Assembly (NCBI RefSeq): GCF_003024385.1
Contig: NZ_PVZN01000014.1
Span: 85,708 to 149,707, forward strand
Source of the DNA: Pseudomonas sp. BBP2017
GTDB lineage: Bacteria; Pseudomonadota; Gammaproteobacteria; Pseudomonadales; Pseudomonadaceae
Direction: 5' to 3'
DNA length: 64,000 nt
In this document: positions 7,699-17,341 of the stretch, piece after piece
Layout: each line of letters begins with the position of its first letter
How positions within the stretch are numbered: the stretch's first letter is position 1
Translations under genes and position numbers: made by a program
The notes under the pieces: generated by a model
Told to the model about the DNA's origin: nothing
Seen by the model: the letters and a program-made list of their open reading frames with translations, nothing else
Databases searched by the model: none

Positions 7699-10110
7699 TT
7701 GAAGAAATCCACCGCAACATCGAATCCCTTGCCGGTGCCCCAGTGGCGCCAGCAGTTGCATTATCGCCTCAAGGAAGGCGCGCTGATCGCCATGGGGGCG
7801 CTGTGCCTGTACCTGTGGATGGCGCTGCTGACCTACGACCAGGCCGACCCGGGCTTCAGCCACACCAGCAATGTCGAGCAGGTGCAGAACGCCGCCGGGC
7901 GTGCGGGTGCTTACTTCGCCGATGTCCTGTTCATGGTGTTGGGTTATTTCGCCTACATTTTTCCGCTGTTGCTGGCGATCAAGACCTGGCAGATCTTCCG
8001 CGAGCGTCACCAGCCCTGGCAGTGGAGCGGCTGGCTGTTTTCCTGGCGCCTGATCGGCCTGGTGTTCCTGGTGCTCTCGGGTGCGGCACTGGCGCATATT
8101 CACTTCCATTCGGCCGCCAGCCTGCCAGCTTCGGCCGGTGGCGCGCTGGGCGAAAGCCTCGGCGACCTGGCCAAGAACGCCCTGAACGTGCAGGGCAGTA
8201 CCCTGATGTTCATTGCCTTGTTCCTGTTCGGCCTGACGGTATTTACCGATCTGTCCTGGTTCAAGGTCATGGATGTGACCGGCAAGATCACCCTCGATCT
8301 GTTTGAACTGTTTCAGGGCGCCGCCAATCGCTGGTGGGCCGCGCGCAACGAGCGTAAGCGTCTGGTAGCGCAGCTGCGCGAAGTCGACGATCAGGTCAAT
8401 GAGGTCGTGGCCCCGGTGGTGGCGGATCGTCGTGAACAGGCCAAGGCCAAGGAGCGCATCATCGAGCGTGACCAGGCCCTGAGCAAGCATGTTGCCGAGC
8501 GCGCGCAGCAGCCTGCGCCGGTGATCATGCCAGCTCCGGCCAAGGTGCCGGAGCCGAGCAAGCGTGTGCAGAAGGAAAAGCAGGCACCGCTGTTCGTCGA
8601 CAGCGCCATCGAAGGCACTTTGCCACCGATTTCGATCCTTGATCCTGCCGAGAAAAAGCAGGTCAATTACTCGCCCGAATCCCTGGCGGGTGTCGGCCAC
8701 CTGCTGGAAATCAAACTCAAGGAGTTCGGTGTTGAAGTCTCGGTTGACTCTATCCACCCCGGTCCGGTGATTACCCGTTACGAAATCCAGCCAGCCGCTG
8801 GCGTCAAGGTCAGCCGTATCGCCAACCTGGCAAAAGACCTCGCCCGTTCCCTGGCGGTGACCAGCGTGCGTGTGGTTGAAGTGATCCCCGGCAAGACCAC
8901 TGTCGGTATCGAGATCCCCAACGAAGACCGGCAGATCGTGCGCTTCTCCGAAGTGCTGTCCTCGCCGCAGTACGACGAAGCCAAATCGCCGGTCACCATG
9001 GCCCTGGGGCACGACATCGGCGGCAAGCCGGTGATTACCGACCTGGCCAAGATGCCGCACCTGCTGGTGGCCGGTACCACTGGTTCCGGTAAGTCGGTGG
9101 GGGTCAACGCGATGATCCTGTCGATCTTGTTCAAGTCCGGCCCGGAAGACGCCAAGCTGATCATGATCGACCCGAAAATGCTCGAGCTGTCGATCTACGA
9201 AGGCATCCCGCACTTGCTTTGCCCTGTGGTCACCGACATGAAAGACGCGGCCAACGCGCTGCGCTGGAGCGTTGCCGAGATGGAGCGGCGCTACAAACTG
9301 ATGGCGGCCATGGGCGTGCGTAACCTGGCGGGCTTCAACCGCAAGGTCAAGGACGCCGAAGAGGCCGGTGAGCCGATCTACGACCCGATGTTCAAGCGCG
9401 AAAGCATGGACGACGTGCCGCCGCTGCTGAAAACCTTGCCGACCATCGTCGTGGTGGTCGACGAATTCGCCGACATGATGATGATCGTCGGCAAGAAGGT
9501 CGAAGAGTTGATCGCGCGTATCGCCCAGAAAGCCCGTGCCGCCGGTATCCACCTGATTCTCGCGACCCAGCGGCCCTCGGTGGACGTGATTACCGGTCTG
9601 ATCAAGGCCAACATTCCGACCCGTATGGCTTTCCAGGTGTCGAGCAAGATCGACTCGCGGACCATCATCGATCAGGGCGGCGCCGAGCAGTTGCTCGGTC
9701 ACGGTGACATGCTCTACATGCCGCCGGGCACCAGCCTGCCGATTCGTGTGCATGGCGCTTTCGTGTCCGACGATGAAGTCCATCGGGTGGTCGAGGCGTG
9801 GAAACTGCGCGGTGCTCCGGACTACAACGAGGATATCCTCAGCGGCGTCGAAGAAGCCGGTAGCGGTTTCGACGGTGGCGGCGGCGGTGGCGGCGACGAT
9901 GATGCCGAAACCGACGCGCTGTACGATGAAGCCGTGCAGTTCGTCCTGGAAAGCCGCCGGGCTTCCATCTCCGCTGTACAGCGCAAGCTGAAGATCGGCT
10001 ACAACCGTGCCGCGCGGATGATCGAGGCGATGGAAATGGCCGGCGTGGTCACCGCCATGAACACCAACGGCTCGCGTGAAGTGATTGCCCCCGGGCCGTC
10101 CCGCGACTGA
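7699..10110 (+). CDS. ftsK: DNA translocase FtsK
   Basis: The 803-residue product has about four N-terminal membrane segments (residues 25-190) that anchor it at the septum, a linker rich in charged residues, and the motor domain with Walker A GTTGSGKSVGVN near 455 and Walker B IVVVVDEFADMM near 590. The C-terminal winged helix (DEAVQFVLESRRASISAVQR onward) is the gamma domain that reads polar KOPS sites and activates XerCD. A run of six glycines precedes gamma. The start is a TTG with AGGAA about 12 nt upstream. Confidence 0.97.
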   Translation: MKKSTATSNPLPVPQWRQQLHYRLKEGALIAMGALCLYLWMALLTYDQADPGFSHTSNVEQVQNAAGRAGAYFADVLFMVLGYFAYIFPLLLAIKTWQIFRERHQPWQWSGWLFSWRLIGLVFLVLSGAALAHIHFHSAASLPASAGGALGESLGDLAKNALNVQGSTLMFIALFLFGLTVFTDLSWFKVMDVTGKITLDLFELFQGAANRWWAARNERKRLVAQLREVDDQVNEVVAPVVADRREQAKAKERIIERDQALSKHVAERAQQPAPVIMPAPAKVPEPSKRVQKEKQAPLFVDSAIEGTLPPISILDPAEKKQVNYSPESLAGVGHLLEIKLKEFGVEVSVDSIHPGPVITRYEIQPAAGVKVSRIANLAKDLARSLAVTSVRVVEVIPGKTTVGIEIPNEDRQIVRFSEVLSSPQYDEAKSPVTMALGHDIGGKPVITDLAKMPHLLVAGTTGSGKSVGVNAMILSILFKSGPEDAKLIMIDPKMLELSIYEGIPHLLCPVVTDMKDAANALRWSVAEMERRYKLMAAMGVRNLAGFNRKVKDAEEAGEPIYDPMFKRESMDDVPPLLKTLPTIVVVVDEFADMMMIVGKKVEELIARIAQKARAAGIHLILATQRPSVDVITGLIKANIPTRMAFQVSSKIDSRTIIDQGGAEQLLGHGDMLYMPPGTSLPIRVHGAFVSDDEVHRVVEAWKLRGAPDYNEDILSGVEEAGSGFDGGGGGGGDDDAETDALYDEAVQFVLESRRASISAVQRKLKIGYNRAARMIEAMEMAGVVTAMNTNGSREVIAPGPSRD

Positions 10111-10121
10111 TGAACCCTCTA

Positions 10122-10148
10122 GCCTGTGGCCAGCGATCGGCCACAGGC
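10122..10148. other. Intergenic hairpin between ftsK and lolA
   Basis: A perfect 10-bp stem (gcctgtggcc / ggccacaggc) with a 7-nt loop has no T run. It could attenuate or stabilise a joint ftsK-lolA transcript; this function is inferred only. Confidence 0.6.
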
Positions 10149-10174
10149 CCATCCATACTGCAACGAGGATTGCC

Positions 10175-10798
10175 ATGCGCCTGATTCGCATGATGTTGGT
10201 TTCCGCTTTGGCCCTGTCCAGCGCTTCGGCATTTGCCGGCGAGCAGGATGTGGCGCGCTTGACCCAGTTGCTGGAAAAATCCAGAACCATCGAGGCCCGA
10301 TTCTCCCAGCTGACCCTGGACGCCAGTGGCACCAGCCTTCAGGAAGCGGCAGGGCAGATGTCGGTACAGCGTCCTGGCCTGTTCTACTGGCATACCGATG
10401 CGCCGCAGGAGCAGGTGGTGGTTTCGGATGGCAAGACCGTCACCCTGTGGGATCCGGACCTGGAGCAGGCAACCATCAAGAAGCTTGATCAGCGCCTGAC
10501 CGAGACCCCGGCATTGCTGTTGTCCGGCGATGTGTCGAAGATCAGCCAAAGCTTCGATATCACCTCCAAGGAACAGGGTGACGTCATGGATTTCACCCTC
10601 AAGCCGAAAACCAAAGACACCCTGTTCGACTCCTTGCGTCTTTCGTTCCGCAAAGGTCTGGTCAATGACATGCAGCTGATCGACAGCGTCGGCCAGCGTA
10701 CTAACATTCTGTTCACCGGGGTCAAAGCCAACGAGGCGATCCCGGCGAGCAAGTTCAAGTTCGATATCCCGAAAGGCGCGGATGTCATTTCCGAGTAA
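10175..10798 (+). CDS. lolA: Outer-membrane lipoprotein carrier protein LolA
   Basis: The 207-residue product starts with a typical signal peptide (MRLIRMMLVSALALSSASAF, cleavage after SAFA) and continues with the LolA fold, including QAAGQ-like and PGLFYWHTDAPQEQVVVSDG motifs. It shuttles lipoproteins across the periplasm from LolCDE to LolB. The frame extends 30 codons upstream, but the signal peptide and an acgaggat ribosome site set the start at 10175. Confidence 0.96.
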   Translation: MRLIRMMLVSALALSSASAFAGEQDVARLTQLLEKSRTIEARFSQLTLDASGTSLQEAAGQMSVQRPGLFYWHTDAPQEQVVVSDGKTVTLWDPDLEQATIKKLDQRLTETPALLLSGDVSKISQSFDITSKEQGDVMDFTLKPKTKDTLFDSLRLSFRKGLVNDMQLIDSVGQRTNILFTGVKANEAIPASKFKFDIPKGADVISE

Positions 10799-10816
10799 GA
10801 GGTAGTAGCGCCGTCC

Positions 10817-12142
10817 ATGGACCTGTTTCGTAGTGACCCCGTAGCCCAGCCCCTGGCCGCGCGCTTGCGCCCGGCCAACCTGGACGAGTACGTCGGCCAG
10901 GAGCACCTGCTGGCCCGCGGCAAGCCGCTGCGTGAGGCACTGGAACAGGGCGCGCTGCATTCGATGATTTTCTGGGGTCCGCCCGGGGTCGGCAAAACTA
11001 CTTTGGCGCGGCTGTTGGCGCAGTTCTGTGACGCTCACTTCGAGACGGTTTCGGCGGTGCTCGCCGGCGTCAAAGAAATTCGCCACGCCGTGGAAATCGC
11101 CAAACAGCAGGCCGGGCAGTACGGGCGCCGCACGATACTGTTCGTCGATGAAGTGCACTGCTTCAACAAGTCCCAGCAGGATGCTTTCCTGCCGTATGTG
11201 GAAGACGGCACGCTGATCTTCATCGGCGCCACCACCGAGAACCCTTCGTTCGAGCTGAACAACGCGTTGCTGTCACGGGCGCGGGTTTATGTGCTCAAGA
11301 GTCTCGACGAAACCGCACTGCGCAAGCTGGTCAATCGCGCCCTGACTGAAGAGCGTGGCCTGGGCAAGCGCCAGTTGCGCGTCGGCGATGAAGCCTTCCA
11401 GATGCTCATGGCCGCCGCCGATGGCGATGGTCGGCGCATGCTCAACTTCCTTGAGAACGCCTCGGACCTGGCCGAAGACGGCAGCGAAATCGCTGTCGAG
11501 CTGCTACAAAGCCTGCTCGGGGACAGCCGCCGTCGTTTCGACAAGGGCGGTGAAGCTTTTTACGACCAGATTTCGGCGCTGCACAAGTCAGTGCGCGGCT
11601 CCAACCCCGACGGCGCGCTGTACTGGTTCGCGCGCATGCTCGATGGTGGCTGCGATCCGCTGTATATCGCCCGGCGCGTGGTACGCATGGCCAGCGAAGA
11701 CATCGGTAACGCCGATCCCCGCGCCCTCAGCCTGTGCCTGGCGGCCTGGGATGTACAGGAGCGCCTGGGCAGCCCTGAAGGCGAGCTGGCGGTAGCCCAG
11801 GCGATCACCTATCTGGCCTGCGCGCCAAAGAGCAATGCGGTGTACATGGGTTTCAAAACCGCGCTGCGTGAAGCCGGCGAACATGGTTCGTTGGAAGTGC
11901 CGCTACACCTGCGCAATGCGCCGACCAAACTGATGAAGCAACTGGGTTATGGCGACGAATACCGTTACGCCCATGACGAACCGGATGCCTACGCTGCCGG
12001 CGAAGACTACTTCCCCGACAACCTTGAACCGCGCCACTACTACCAACCGGTACCGCGTGGCCTGGAGCTGAAAATCGGCGAGAAGCTGAAACACCTGGCC
12101 GAGCTCGACCGCAAGAGCCCGCGGCAACGGAGAAAACCATGA
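10817..12142 (+). CDS. rarA: Replication-associated recombination protein RarA (MgsA)
   Basis: The 441-residue AAA+ ATPase has Walker A GPPGVGKTTLARLLA near 55-69, Walker B LFVDEVHCF near 110 and the sensor sequence IGATTENPSFELN. RarA acts at stalled replication forks with SSB and RecA. It is encoded directly after lolA, and its last codons overlap the crcB start by four bases (ATGA). Confidence 0.96.
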   Translation: MDLFRSDPVAQPLAARLRPANLDEYVGQEHLLARGKPLREALEQGALHSMIFWGPPGVGKTTLARLLAQFCDAHFETVSAVLAGVKEIRHAVEIAKQQAGQYGRRTILFVDEVHCFNKSQQDAFLPYVEDGTLIFIGATTENPSFELNNALLSRARVYVLKSLDETALRKLVNRALTEERGLGKRQLRVGDEAFQMLMAAADGDGRRMLNFLENASDLAEDGSEIAVELLQSLLGDSRRRFDKGGEAFYDQISALHKSVRGSNPDGALYWFARMLDGGCDPLYIARRVVRMASEDIGNADPRALSLCLAAWDVQERLGSPEGELAVAQAITYLACAPKSNAVYMGFKTALREAGEHGSLEVPLHLRNAPTKLMKQLGYGDEYRYAHDEPDAYAAGEDYFPDNLEPRHYYQPVPRGLELKIGEKLKHLAELDRKSPRQRRKP

Positions 12143-12513
12143 TTGCCGTGATCGCCGCGGTCAGCGCGGGCGGCATTGCCGGAACCTTGTTGCGGTTTGC
12201 CACGGCCAATTGGGTCAATGCCCACTGGCCACGCCACTTCTATCTCGGTACGCTGGCGGTCAATCTGATTGGCTGCCTGCTGATCGGCTTGCTCTACGGG
12301 TTGTTTCTGCATCGCCCGCTGGTGCCGGTCGAGCTGCGTGGCGGCCTGATCGTCGGATTTCTCGGCGGTCTGACCACATTTTCATCCTTTTCACTGGATA
12401 CCGTGCGCCTGCTCGAAAGCGGGCAGGCGCCGCTGGCCTTCGGTTATGCCGGGATCAGCGTATTCGGCGGGCTGCTCGCAACCTGGGCCGGCCTGTCTTT
12501 GACCAAATTCTGA
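12139..12513 (+). CDS. crcB: Fluoride efflux channel CrcB/Fluc
   Basis: The 124-residue protein has four predicted membrane helices and the family motifs GGIAGTLLRF, NLIGCLLIGLL and the fluoride-lining GFLGGLTTFSSFS. It is a dual-topology dimeric fluoride channel of the inner membrane. The 4-bp overlap with rarA indicates translational coupling. I saw no fluoride riboswitch directly before it, which fits its place inside an operon. Confidence 0.95.
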   Translation: MIAVIAAVSAGGIAGTLLRFATANWVNAHWPRHFYLGTLAVNLIGCLLIGLLYGLFLHRPLVPVELRGGLIVGFLGGLTTFSSFSLDTVRLLESGQAPLAFGYAGISVFGGLLATWAGLSLTKF

Positions 12514-12530
12514 ACCAACGAGAGAACGAT

Positions 12531-13811
12531 ATGCTCGATTCCAAACTGTTACGCGGCCAACTTCAGGAAGTGGCGGACCGCCTGGCCTCCCGTGGCTTCA
12601 GCCTGGATGTCGCGCGCATCGAGGCACTGGAAGAACGCCGCAAGGTGGTGCAGACCCGCACCGAACAACTGCAGGCCGAGCGTAACGCCCGTTCCAAATC
12701 CATCGGCCAGGCCAAGGCCCGTGGCGAAGACATCGCCCCGCTGATGGCTGACGTCGAGCGCATGGCCAATGAGCTGGCCAGCGGCAAGGTCGAGCTGGAC
12801 GGCATTCAAGCCGAGCTGGATTCGATCCTGCTGGAAATCCCTAACCTGCCGGACGAAAGCGTGCCGGTCGGTGCCGATGAAGATCACAACGTCGAAGTGC
12901 GCCGCTGGGGCACTCCGCGCAGCTTCGACTTCGAGATCAAGGACCACGTGGCCCTCGGCGAGTTGAGCGGCGGCCTGGATTTTGAAACCGCAGCCAAGCT
13001 GTCGGGCGCCCGTTTCGCCCTGCTGCGCGGCCCGATCGCCCGCCTGCACCGTGCCCTGGCGCAGTTCATGATCAACCTGCACACCAGCGAACACGGCTAC
13101 GAAGAGGCCTACACCCCGTACATGGTCCAGGCCCCGGCGCTGCAAGGCACTGGCCAGCTGCCGAAGTTCGAAGAAGACCTGTTCAAGATCAGCCGCGACG
13201 GCGAGGCTGACTTCTACCTGATCCCGACGGCCGAAGTGTCGCTGACCAACATCGTCGCCGGCGAGATCCTCGATGCCAAGCAACTGCCGGTCAAGTTCGT
13301 CGCTCACACCCCATGCTTCCGTAGTGAAGCCGGTGCCTCGGGTCGCGATACCCGCGGCATGATCCGTCAGCACCAGTTCGACAAGGTCGAGATGGTCCAG
13401 ATCGTCGAACCGAGCACGTCCATGCAAGCCCTGGAAGGCCTGACGGCCAACGCCGAGCGCGTGTTGCAGGCGCTGGAGCTGCCATACCGGGTACTGGCAC
13501 TTTGCACCGGCGATATGGGCTTCAGCGCAGTCAAGACCTACGACCTGGAAGTCTGGGTGCCGAGCCAGGACAAGTACCGCGAGATCTCCTCGTGCTCCAA
13601 TTGTGGCGATTTCCAGGCGCGCCGCATGCAGGCGCGCTGGCGCAACCCGGAAACCGGCAAGCCGGAGCTGGTCCACACCCTCAACGGTTCAGGCCTGGCG
13701 GTAGGCCGTACCCTGGTAGCGGTACTGGAAAACTACCAGCAGGCCGACGGTTCGATCCGCGTGCCGGAAGTACTCAAACCGTACATGGGTGGCCTGGAGG
13801 TCATCGCCTAA
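12531..13811 (+). CDS. serS: Seryl-tRNA synthetase
   Basis: The 426-residue class II synthetase has an N-terminal coiled-coil arm (residues 1-110, rich in RKVVQTRTEQLQAERNARSK) that contacts the tRNA-Ser long arm. The catalytic core includes motif 2 FRSEAGASGRDTRGMIRQHQ and motif 3 LNGSGLAVGRTLVAVLEN. The start MLDSKLLRGQ lies 17 bp after crcB; the longer upstream frame is a crcB shadow. Confidence 0.98.
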   Translation: MLDSKLLRGQLQEVADRLASRGFSLDVARIEALEERRKVVQTRTEQLQAERNARSKSIGQAKARGEDIAPLMADVERMANELASGKVELDGIQAELDSILLEIPNLPDESVPVGADEDHNVEVRRWGTPRSFDFEIKDHVALGELSGGLDFETAAKLSGARFALLRGPIARLHRALAQFMINLHTSEHGYEEAYTPYMVQAPALQGTGQLPKFEEDLFKISRDGEADFYLIPTAEVSLTNIVAGEILDAKQLPVKFVAHTPCFRSEAGASGRDTRGMIRQHQFDKVEMVQIVEPSTSMQALEGLTANAERVLQALELPYRVLALCTGDMGFSAVKTYDLEVWVPSQDKYREISSCSNCGDFQARRMQARWRNPETGKPELVHTLNGSGLAVGRTLVAVLENYQQADGSIRVPEVLKPYMGGLEVIA

Positions 13812-15200
13812 ATGGAGTTTCTGCCGCTGTTCCACAAACTGCGCGGCAGCCGTGTGCTAGTTGTCGGTGGAGGCGAAATTGCCCTGCGCAAATCGCGTCT
13901 GCTGGCCGATGCCGGTGCAGTGCTGCGGGTGGTCGCGCCCGAGATCGAAGTGCAACTGGCGGAACTCGTCCGGCACAGCGGTGGTGAAATCCTCAGCCGT
14001 GGTTATCAGCCGGGCGACCTTGACGGTTGCCAGTTGATCATCGCGGCGACAGATGACCAGGCGCTCAATGCCCAGGTCTCGGCGGACGCCCACCAGCGCT
14101 GCGTGCCGGTCAACGTGGTCGATGCGCCGTCTCTGTGCTCGGTGATCTTCCCGGCCATCGTCGACCGTTCGCCTTTGGTAGTCGCGGTGTCCAGCGGTGG
14201 CGATGCGCCGGTGCTGGCGCGGTTGATCCGCGCCAAACTGGAAACCTGGATTCCTGCCACCTACGGCGAGCTGGCCGGGCTGGGCGCGCGTTTTCGCGAC
14301 AAGGTCAAGGCACTCTATCCGGACGTCAATCAGCGTCGCGGCTTCTGGGAAGATGTGTTCCAGGGCCCGATCGCCGAGCGGCAACTGGCCGGGCAGGGCG
14401 CTGAGGCCGAACGTTTGCTGCAGGCCAAGATCGACGGCGCCAGCTATCAGGCACCAGGAGAGGTGTATCTGGTTGGCGCGGGCCCGGGTGATCCGGATCT
14501 GTTGACCTTCCGCGCCTTGCGCCTGATGCAGCAGGCTGACGTGGTGCTCTACGACCGCTTGGTCGCGCCGGCGATCATTGAGTTGTGCCGCCGTGATGCC
14601 GAGCGTATCTATGTTGGCAAGCGTCGTGCTGACCATGCCGTTCCCCAGGATCAGATCAATCAGTTACTGGTTACCCTGGCGCGTCAGGGCAAACGGGTGT
14701 TGCGCCTCAAGGGCGGTGATCCGTTCATCTTCGGCCGTGGTGGCGAAGAGATCGAGGAGTTGGCCGAGCAGGGTATTCCGTTTCAAGTGGTGCCGGGTAT
14801 TACGGCAGCCAGTGGTTGCTCGGCGTATGCCGGGATTCCGCTGACGCATCGTGATTACGCGCAGTCAGTGCGCTTTGTCACCGGCCACCTCAAGGACGGT
14901 ACCAGCAACCTGCCTTGGGATGACCTGGTGGCACCGGCGCAGACCCTGGTGTTCTACATGGGGCTGGTTGGCTTGCCGACCATCTGTGCCGAGCTGATTC
15001 GCCACGGCCGTGCGGCTGATACGCCAGCAGCACTGGTGCAGCAGGGCACCACGCCGAATCAGCGGGTGTTTACTGGTACATTGGCTGACCTGCCAACCCT
15101 GGTGGCTGAGCATGAAGTCCATGCACCGACCCTGGTGATCGTCGGCGAAGTGGTTCAATTGCGCGAAAAGCTGGCTTGGTTCGAAGGCTCTCAAGGCTGA
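13812..15200 (+). CDS. cysG: Siroheme synthase (CysG)
   Basis: The ATG directly follows the serS stop. The 462-residue trifunctional enzyme joins an N-terminal dehydrogenase/ferrochelatase domain (VVGGGEIALRKSRLLADAGA, about 12-31) to a C-terminal uroporphyrinogen-III methyltransferase (VYLVGAGPGDPDLLTFRALR near 218 and GDPFIFGRGGEE near 303). It makes siroheme for sulfite and nitrite reductases. It closes the lolA-cysG run, whose gaps are nearly all under 20 bp. Confidence 0.97.
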   Translation: MEFLPLFHKLRGSRVLVVGGGEIALRKSRLLADAGAVLRVVAPEIEVQLAELVRHSGGEILSRGYQPGDLDGCQLIIAATDDQALNAQVSADAHQRCVPVNVVDAPSLCSVIFPAIVDRSPLVVAVSSGGDAPVLARLIRAKLETWIPATYGELAGLGARFRDKVKALYPDVNQRRGFWEDVFQGPIAERQLAGQGAEAERLLQAKIDGASYQAPGEVYLVGAGPGDPDLLTFRALRLMQQADVVLYDRLVAPAIIELCRRDAERIYVGKRRADHAVPQDQINQLLVTLARQGKRVLRLKGGDPFIFGRGGEEIEELAEQGIPFQVVPGITAASGCSAYAGIPLTHRDYAQSVRFVTGHLKDGTSNLPWDDLVAPAQTLVFYMGLVGLPTICAELIRHGRAADTPAALVQQGTTPNQRVFTGTLADLPTLVAEHEVHAPTLVIVGEVVQLREKLAWFEGSQG

Positions 15201-15204
15201 AAAT

Positions 15205-15256
15205 CATCGCGGGGCAAGCCCGCTCCCACCGGGTGGGAGCGGGCTTGCCCCGCGAT
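15205..15256. repeat. Inverted pair of REP elements
   Basis: Two copies of the REP core (atcgcggggcaagcccgctc and its reverse complement) face each other and form a near-perfect 25-bp stem after cysG and beyond the end of the convergent gene at 15267. This is the typical position of P. putida-type REP elements, which can also end transcription. Confidence 0.92.
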
Positions 15257-15266
15257 AAATCCAACC

Positions 15267-16235
15267 CTAGTTTCCCGCCAGGCTCCAAATTCCCCGCCCC
15301 GGCAAACGCTGCCGATCATGCGCCACAGCAAAATCCTGCAGCGGCCCTTTAGGCACAATCCCGTTCGGATTGATGGTCTTGTGGCTCATGTAGTAATGCT
15401 TCTGGATATGCTCGAAATTCACCGTCTCGGCCACTCCCGGCCACTGATACAGCTCCCGTAGCCAGTTCGACAGCTTCGGATAATCAGCCAGGCGCCGCAG
15501 GTTGCACTTGAAGTGCCCGTGATACACCGCATCGAAACGAATCAACGTAGTAAACAGCCGCCAATCCGCCTCGGTCAGGTATTCCCCGGCCAGATAGCGG
15601 CGTTCGCCCAAGTGTTGTTCCAGGCAGTCCAGCTCGGCAAACACTTCATCAAACGCCTGCTCGTACGCCTGCTGCGAGGTGGCAAAGCCAGCGCGATATA
15701 CGCCATTGTTGATGGCCGGGTAGATCCGCTCGTTCAACGCATCAATCTCGGCCTGTAGCGGCTCGGGATAGAGGTCCAGGCGATTGCCGGTCAAGTCGTC
15801 GAAAGCATGGTTGAAGATGCGAATGATCTCCGCCGACTCGTTGTTGACGATGCGTTGTTCCTGCTTGTCCCACAGCACCGGCACCGTGACCCGGCCGCTG
15901 TAGTGCGGATCGTCGCGGGTATAGCGCTGATGGAGAAAGTCCAGGTGCTCGAGCTTATCGCCGGTGGAGCCTTTGCTCTGATCGAAGGTCCAGCCGTTTT
16001 CACCCATCAGCCAGCTGACCACCGATACGTCGATCAGGCTTTCCAGGCCCTTGAGCTTGCGAAAGATCAGGGTGCGGTGGGCCCAGGGGCAGGCCAGGGA
16101 GACATAGAGGTGGTAGCGGCCGCCCTCAGCGGCAGGCAGTTGATTGCGCCGCTGCGCGTTTTCGCGCTGAAACGCACCGTCTTTGCTGCTTTGATACCAC
16201 TGGTCATGCCAGCGTCCGTCGATCAACAGGCCCAT
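15267..16235 (-). CDS. yqjG: Glutathionyl-hydroquinone reductase (YqjG/EcmB-type Xi-class GST)
   Basis: The 322-residue product begins MGLLIDGRWHDQWYQSSKDG and has the Xi-class active site SLACPWAHRTL, with the catalytic Cys at residue 49. These enzymes use that cysteine to reduce glutathionyl-hydroquinones. The C-terminal all-helical GST domain follows from about residue 150. The start has AAGGAG upstream. It is transcribed toward cysG and ends just before the REP pair. Confidence 0.93.
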   Translation of the reverse strand: MGLLIDGRWHDQWYQSSKDGAFQRENAQRRNQLPAAEGGRYHLYVSLACPWAHRTLIFRKLKGLESLIDVSVVSWLMGENGWTFDQSKGSTGDKLEHLDFLHQRYTRDDPHYSGRVTVPVLWDKQEQRIVNNESAEIIRIFNHAFDDLTGNRLDLYPEPLQAEIDALNERIYPAINNGVYRAGFATSQQAYEQAFDEVFAELDCLEQHLGERRYLAGEYLTEADWRLFTTLIRFDAVYHGHFKCNLRRLADYPKLSNWLRELYQWPGVAETVNFEHIQKHYYMSHKTINPNGIVPKGPLQDFAVAHDRQRLPGRGIWSLAGN

Positions 16236-16345
16236 GCTGAGCTCCTTGGCGATTCGTTCGAATATAGAGCCCAGTGTACGAGCTTGAGTTCGAACGAATA
16301 GCGCAAAGTATGCGCCTGTTTAATCGACTTTGTAGATGGGTTGTC

Positions 16346-17341
16346 TTACGCTTGGCGCTGATTCCAATAACCTCGCGCCTGTGCAAAGGCCTCTTCGCGG
16401 TTGTGACCCAGTCCGCGCAAGGCCAGGGCCATGGTTGCAACCACGGCGAGTTCGCCATAGCTGTCATGGGCTTTGGCGTGCCAAACCGTCAGCAGATGTT
16501 CGGGATCAAGGCTAGCGGGTTTGACATGACGCTGGGCTGCCAGGGCGGGCCATTCCTCGTCCCACTCAATGCCGTCCGCTGTGCCATACAGGTGGCTAGT
16601 GGTATCCGGGTTGATCTCGATTTCACCACCATCGCCCTTGACCACGATAGCGGTGTCGCCGAGCAGTCGGCTGGCTTCGCGATGCACCGCCTGATAGCCA
16701 GGGTGGAAAATACTCTGCAGGCCGCAGCGAGCGCCCAGTGGGTTGAGCACGCGGGCCAGGGAGTGGATGGGTGAGCGCAGGCCCAGGGTGTTGCGCAGGT
16801 CGATCATCCGTTGCAGGCGTGGTGCCCAGTCCTGCAGAGGGATAAACGCCAGCTGCTGGCTGTCCAGGGCCTGGGCAACGGCATTCCAGTCACGGCACAG
16901 CGGGATCTGCAGCAGTTCGAGCACTTGTTCGGTGTACAGCCGGCCAGCGGTATGGGCGCCGCCGCCGTGCAGCAGGATGCGCACACCGTTGGCGGCCAGG
17001 CACTTGGCGGCCAGCAGGTACCAGGGCAGGTGGCGTTTCTTGCCAGCGTAGCTCGGCCAGTCGAGGTCTACCGCGATCTGCGGCGCGTCCAGGCGCTGAC
17101 GTAGTGCTTCGGTGAAACCGGCCAGTTCCTCGGGGCTTTCTTCCTTGTGTCGTAGCAGCATCAGGAAAGCCCCCAATTGGGTCTCTTCGACCTTGCCGTC
17201 GAGCAGCATGCCCATGGCTTCGCGAGCTTCCTCGCGGTTCAGGCCGCGGGCGCCGCGCTTGCCCTTGCCAAGGATGCGCACGAACTGGGCAAAGGGGTGT
17301 TCGGCTGGGGTTTCGGTGATCAGCGGGCGAGGATCGGTCAT
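16346..17341 (-). CDS. ybiB: Glycosyl transferase family protein, YbiB/TrpD2-like
   Basis: The roughly 331-residue product resembles anthranilate phosphoribosyltransferase (NREEAREAMGMLLDGKVEETQ; LLHGGGAHTAGRLYTEQVLE) but is of the YbiB/TrpD2 type, which binds nucleic acids rather than making tryptophan. I set the start at the ATG overlapping the tusE stop (ATGA), preferring it over the TTG two codons upstream. It is the last gene of the tus operon, so a link to tRNA modification is possible but inferred. Confidence 0.88.
   Translation of the reverse strand: MTDPRPLITETPAEHPFAQFVRILGKGKRGARGLNREEAREAMGMLLDGKVEETQLGAFLMLLRHKEESPEELAGFTEALRQRLDAPQIAVDLDWPSYAGKKRHLPWYLLAAKCLAANGVRILLHGGGAHTAGRLYTEQVLELLQIPLCRDWNAVAQALDSQQLAFIPLQDWAPRLQRMIDLRNTLGLRSPIHSLARVLNPLGARCGLQSIFHPGYQAVHREASRLLGDTAIVVKGDGGEIEINPDTTSHLYGTADGIEWDEEWPALAAQRHVKPASLDPEHLLTVWHAKAHDSYGELAVVATMALALRGLGHNREEAFAQARGYWNQRQA

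Noticed and set aside
7621..10332. A 903-codon open frame antisense to ftsK
   Set aside because: It mirrors ftsK in a high-GC genome. Its product is His/Gly/Arg-rich with no recognisable domain, and ftsK itself is certain.
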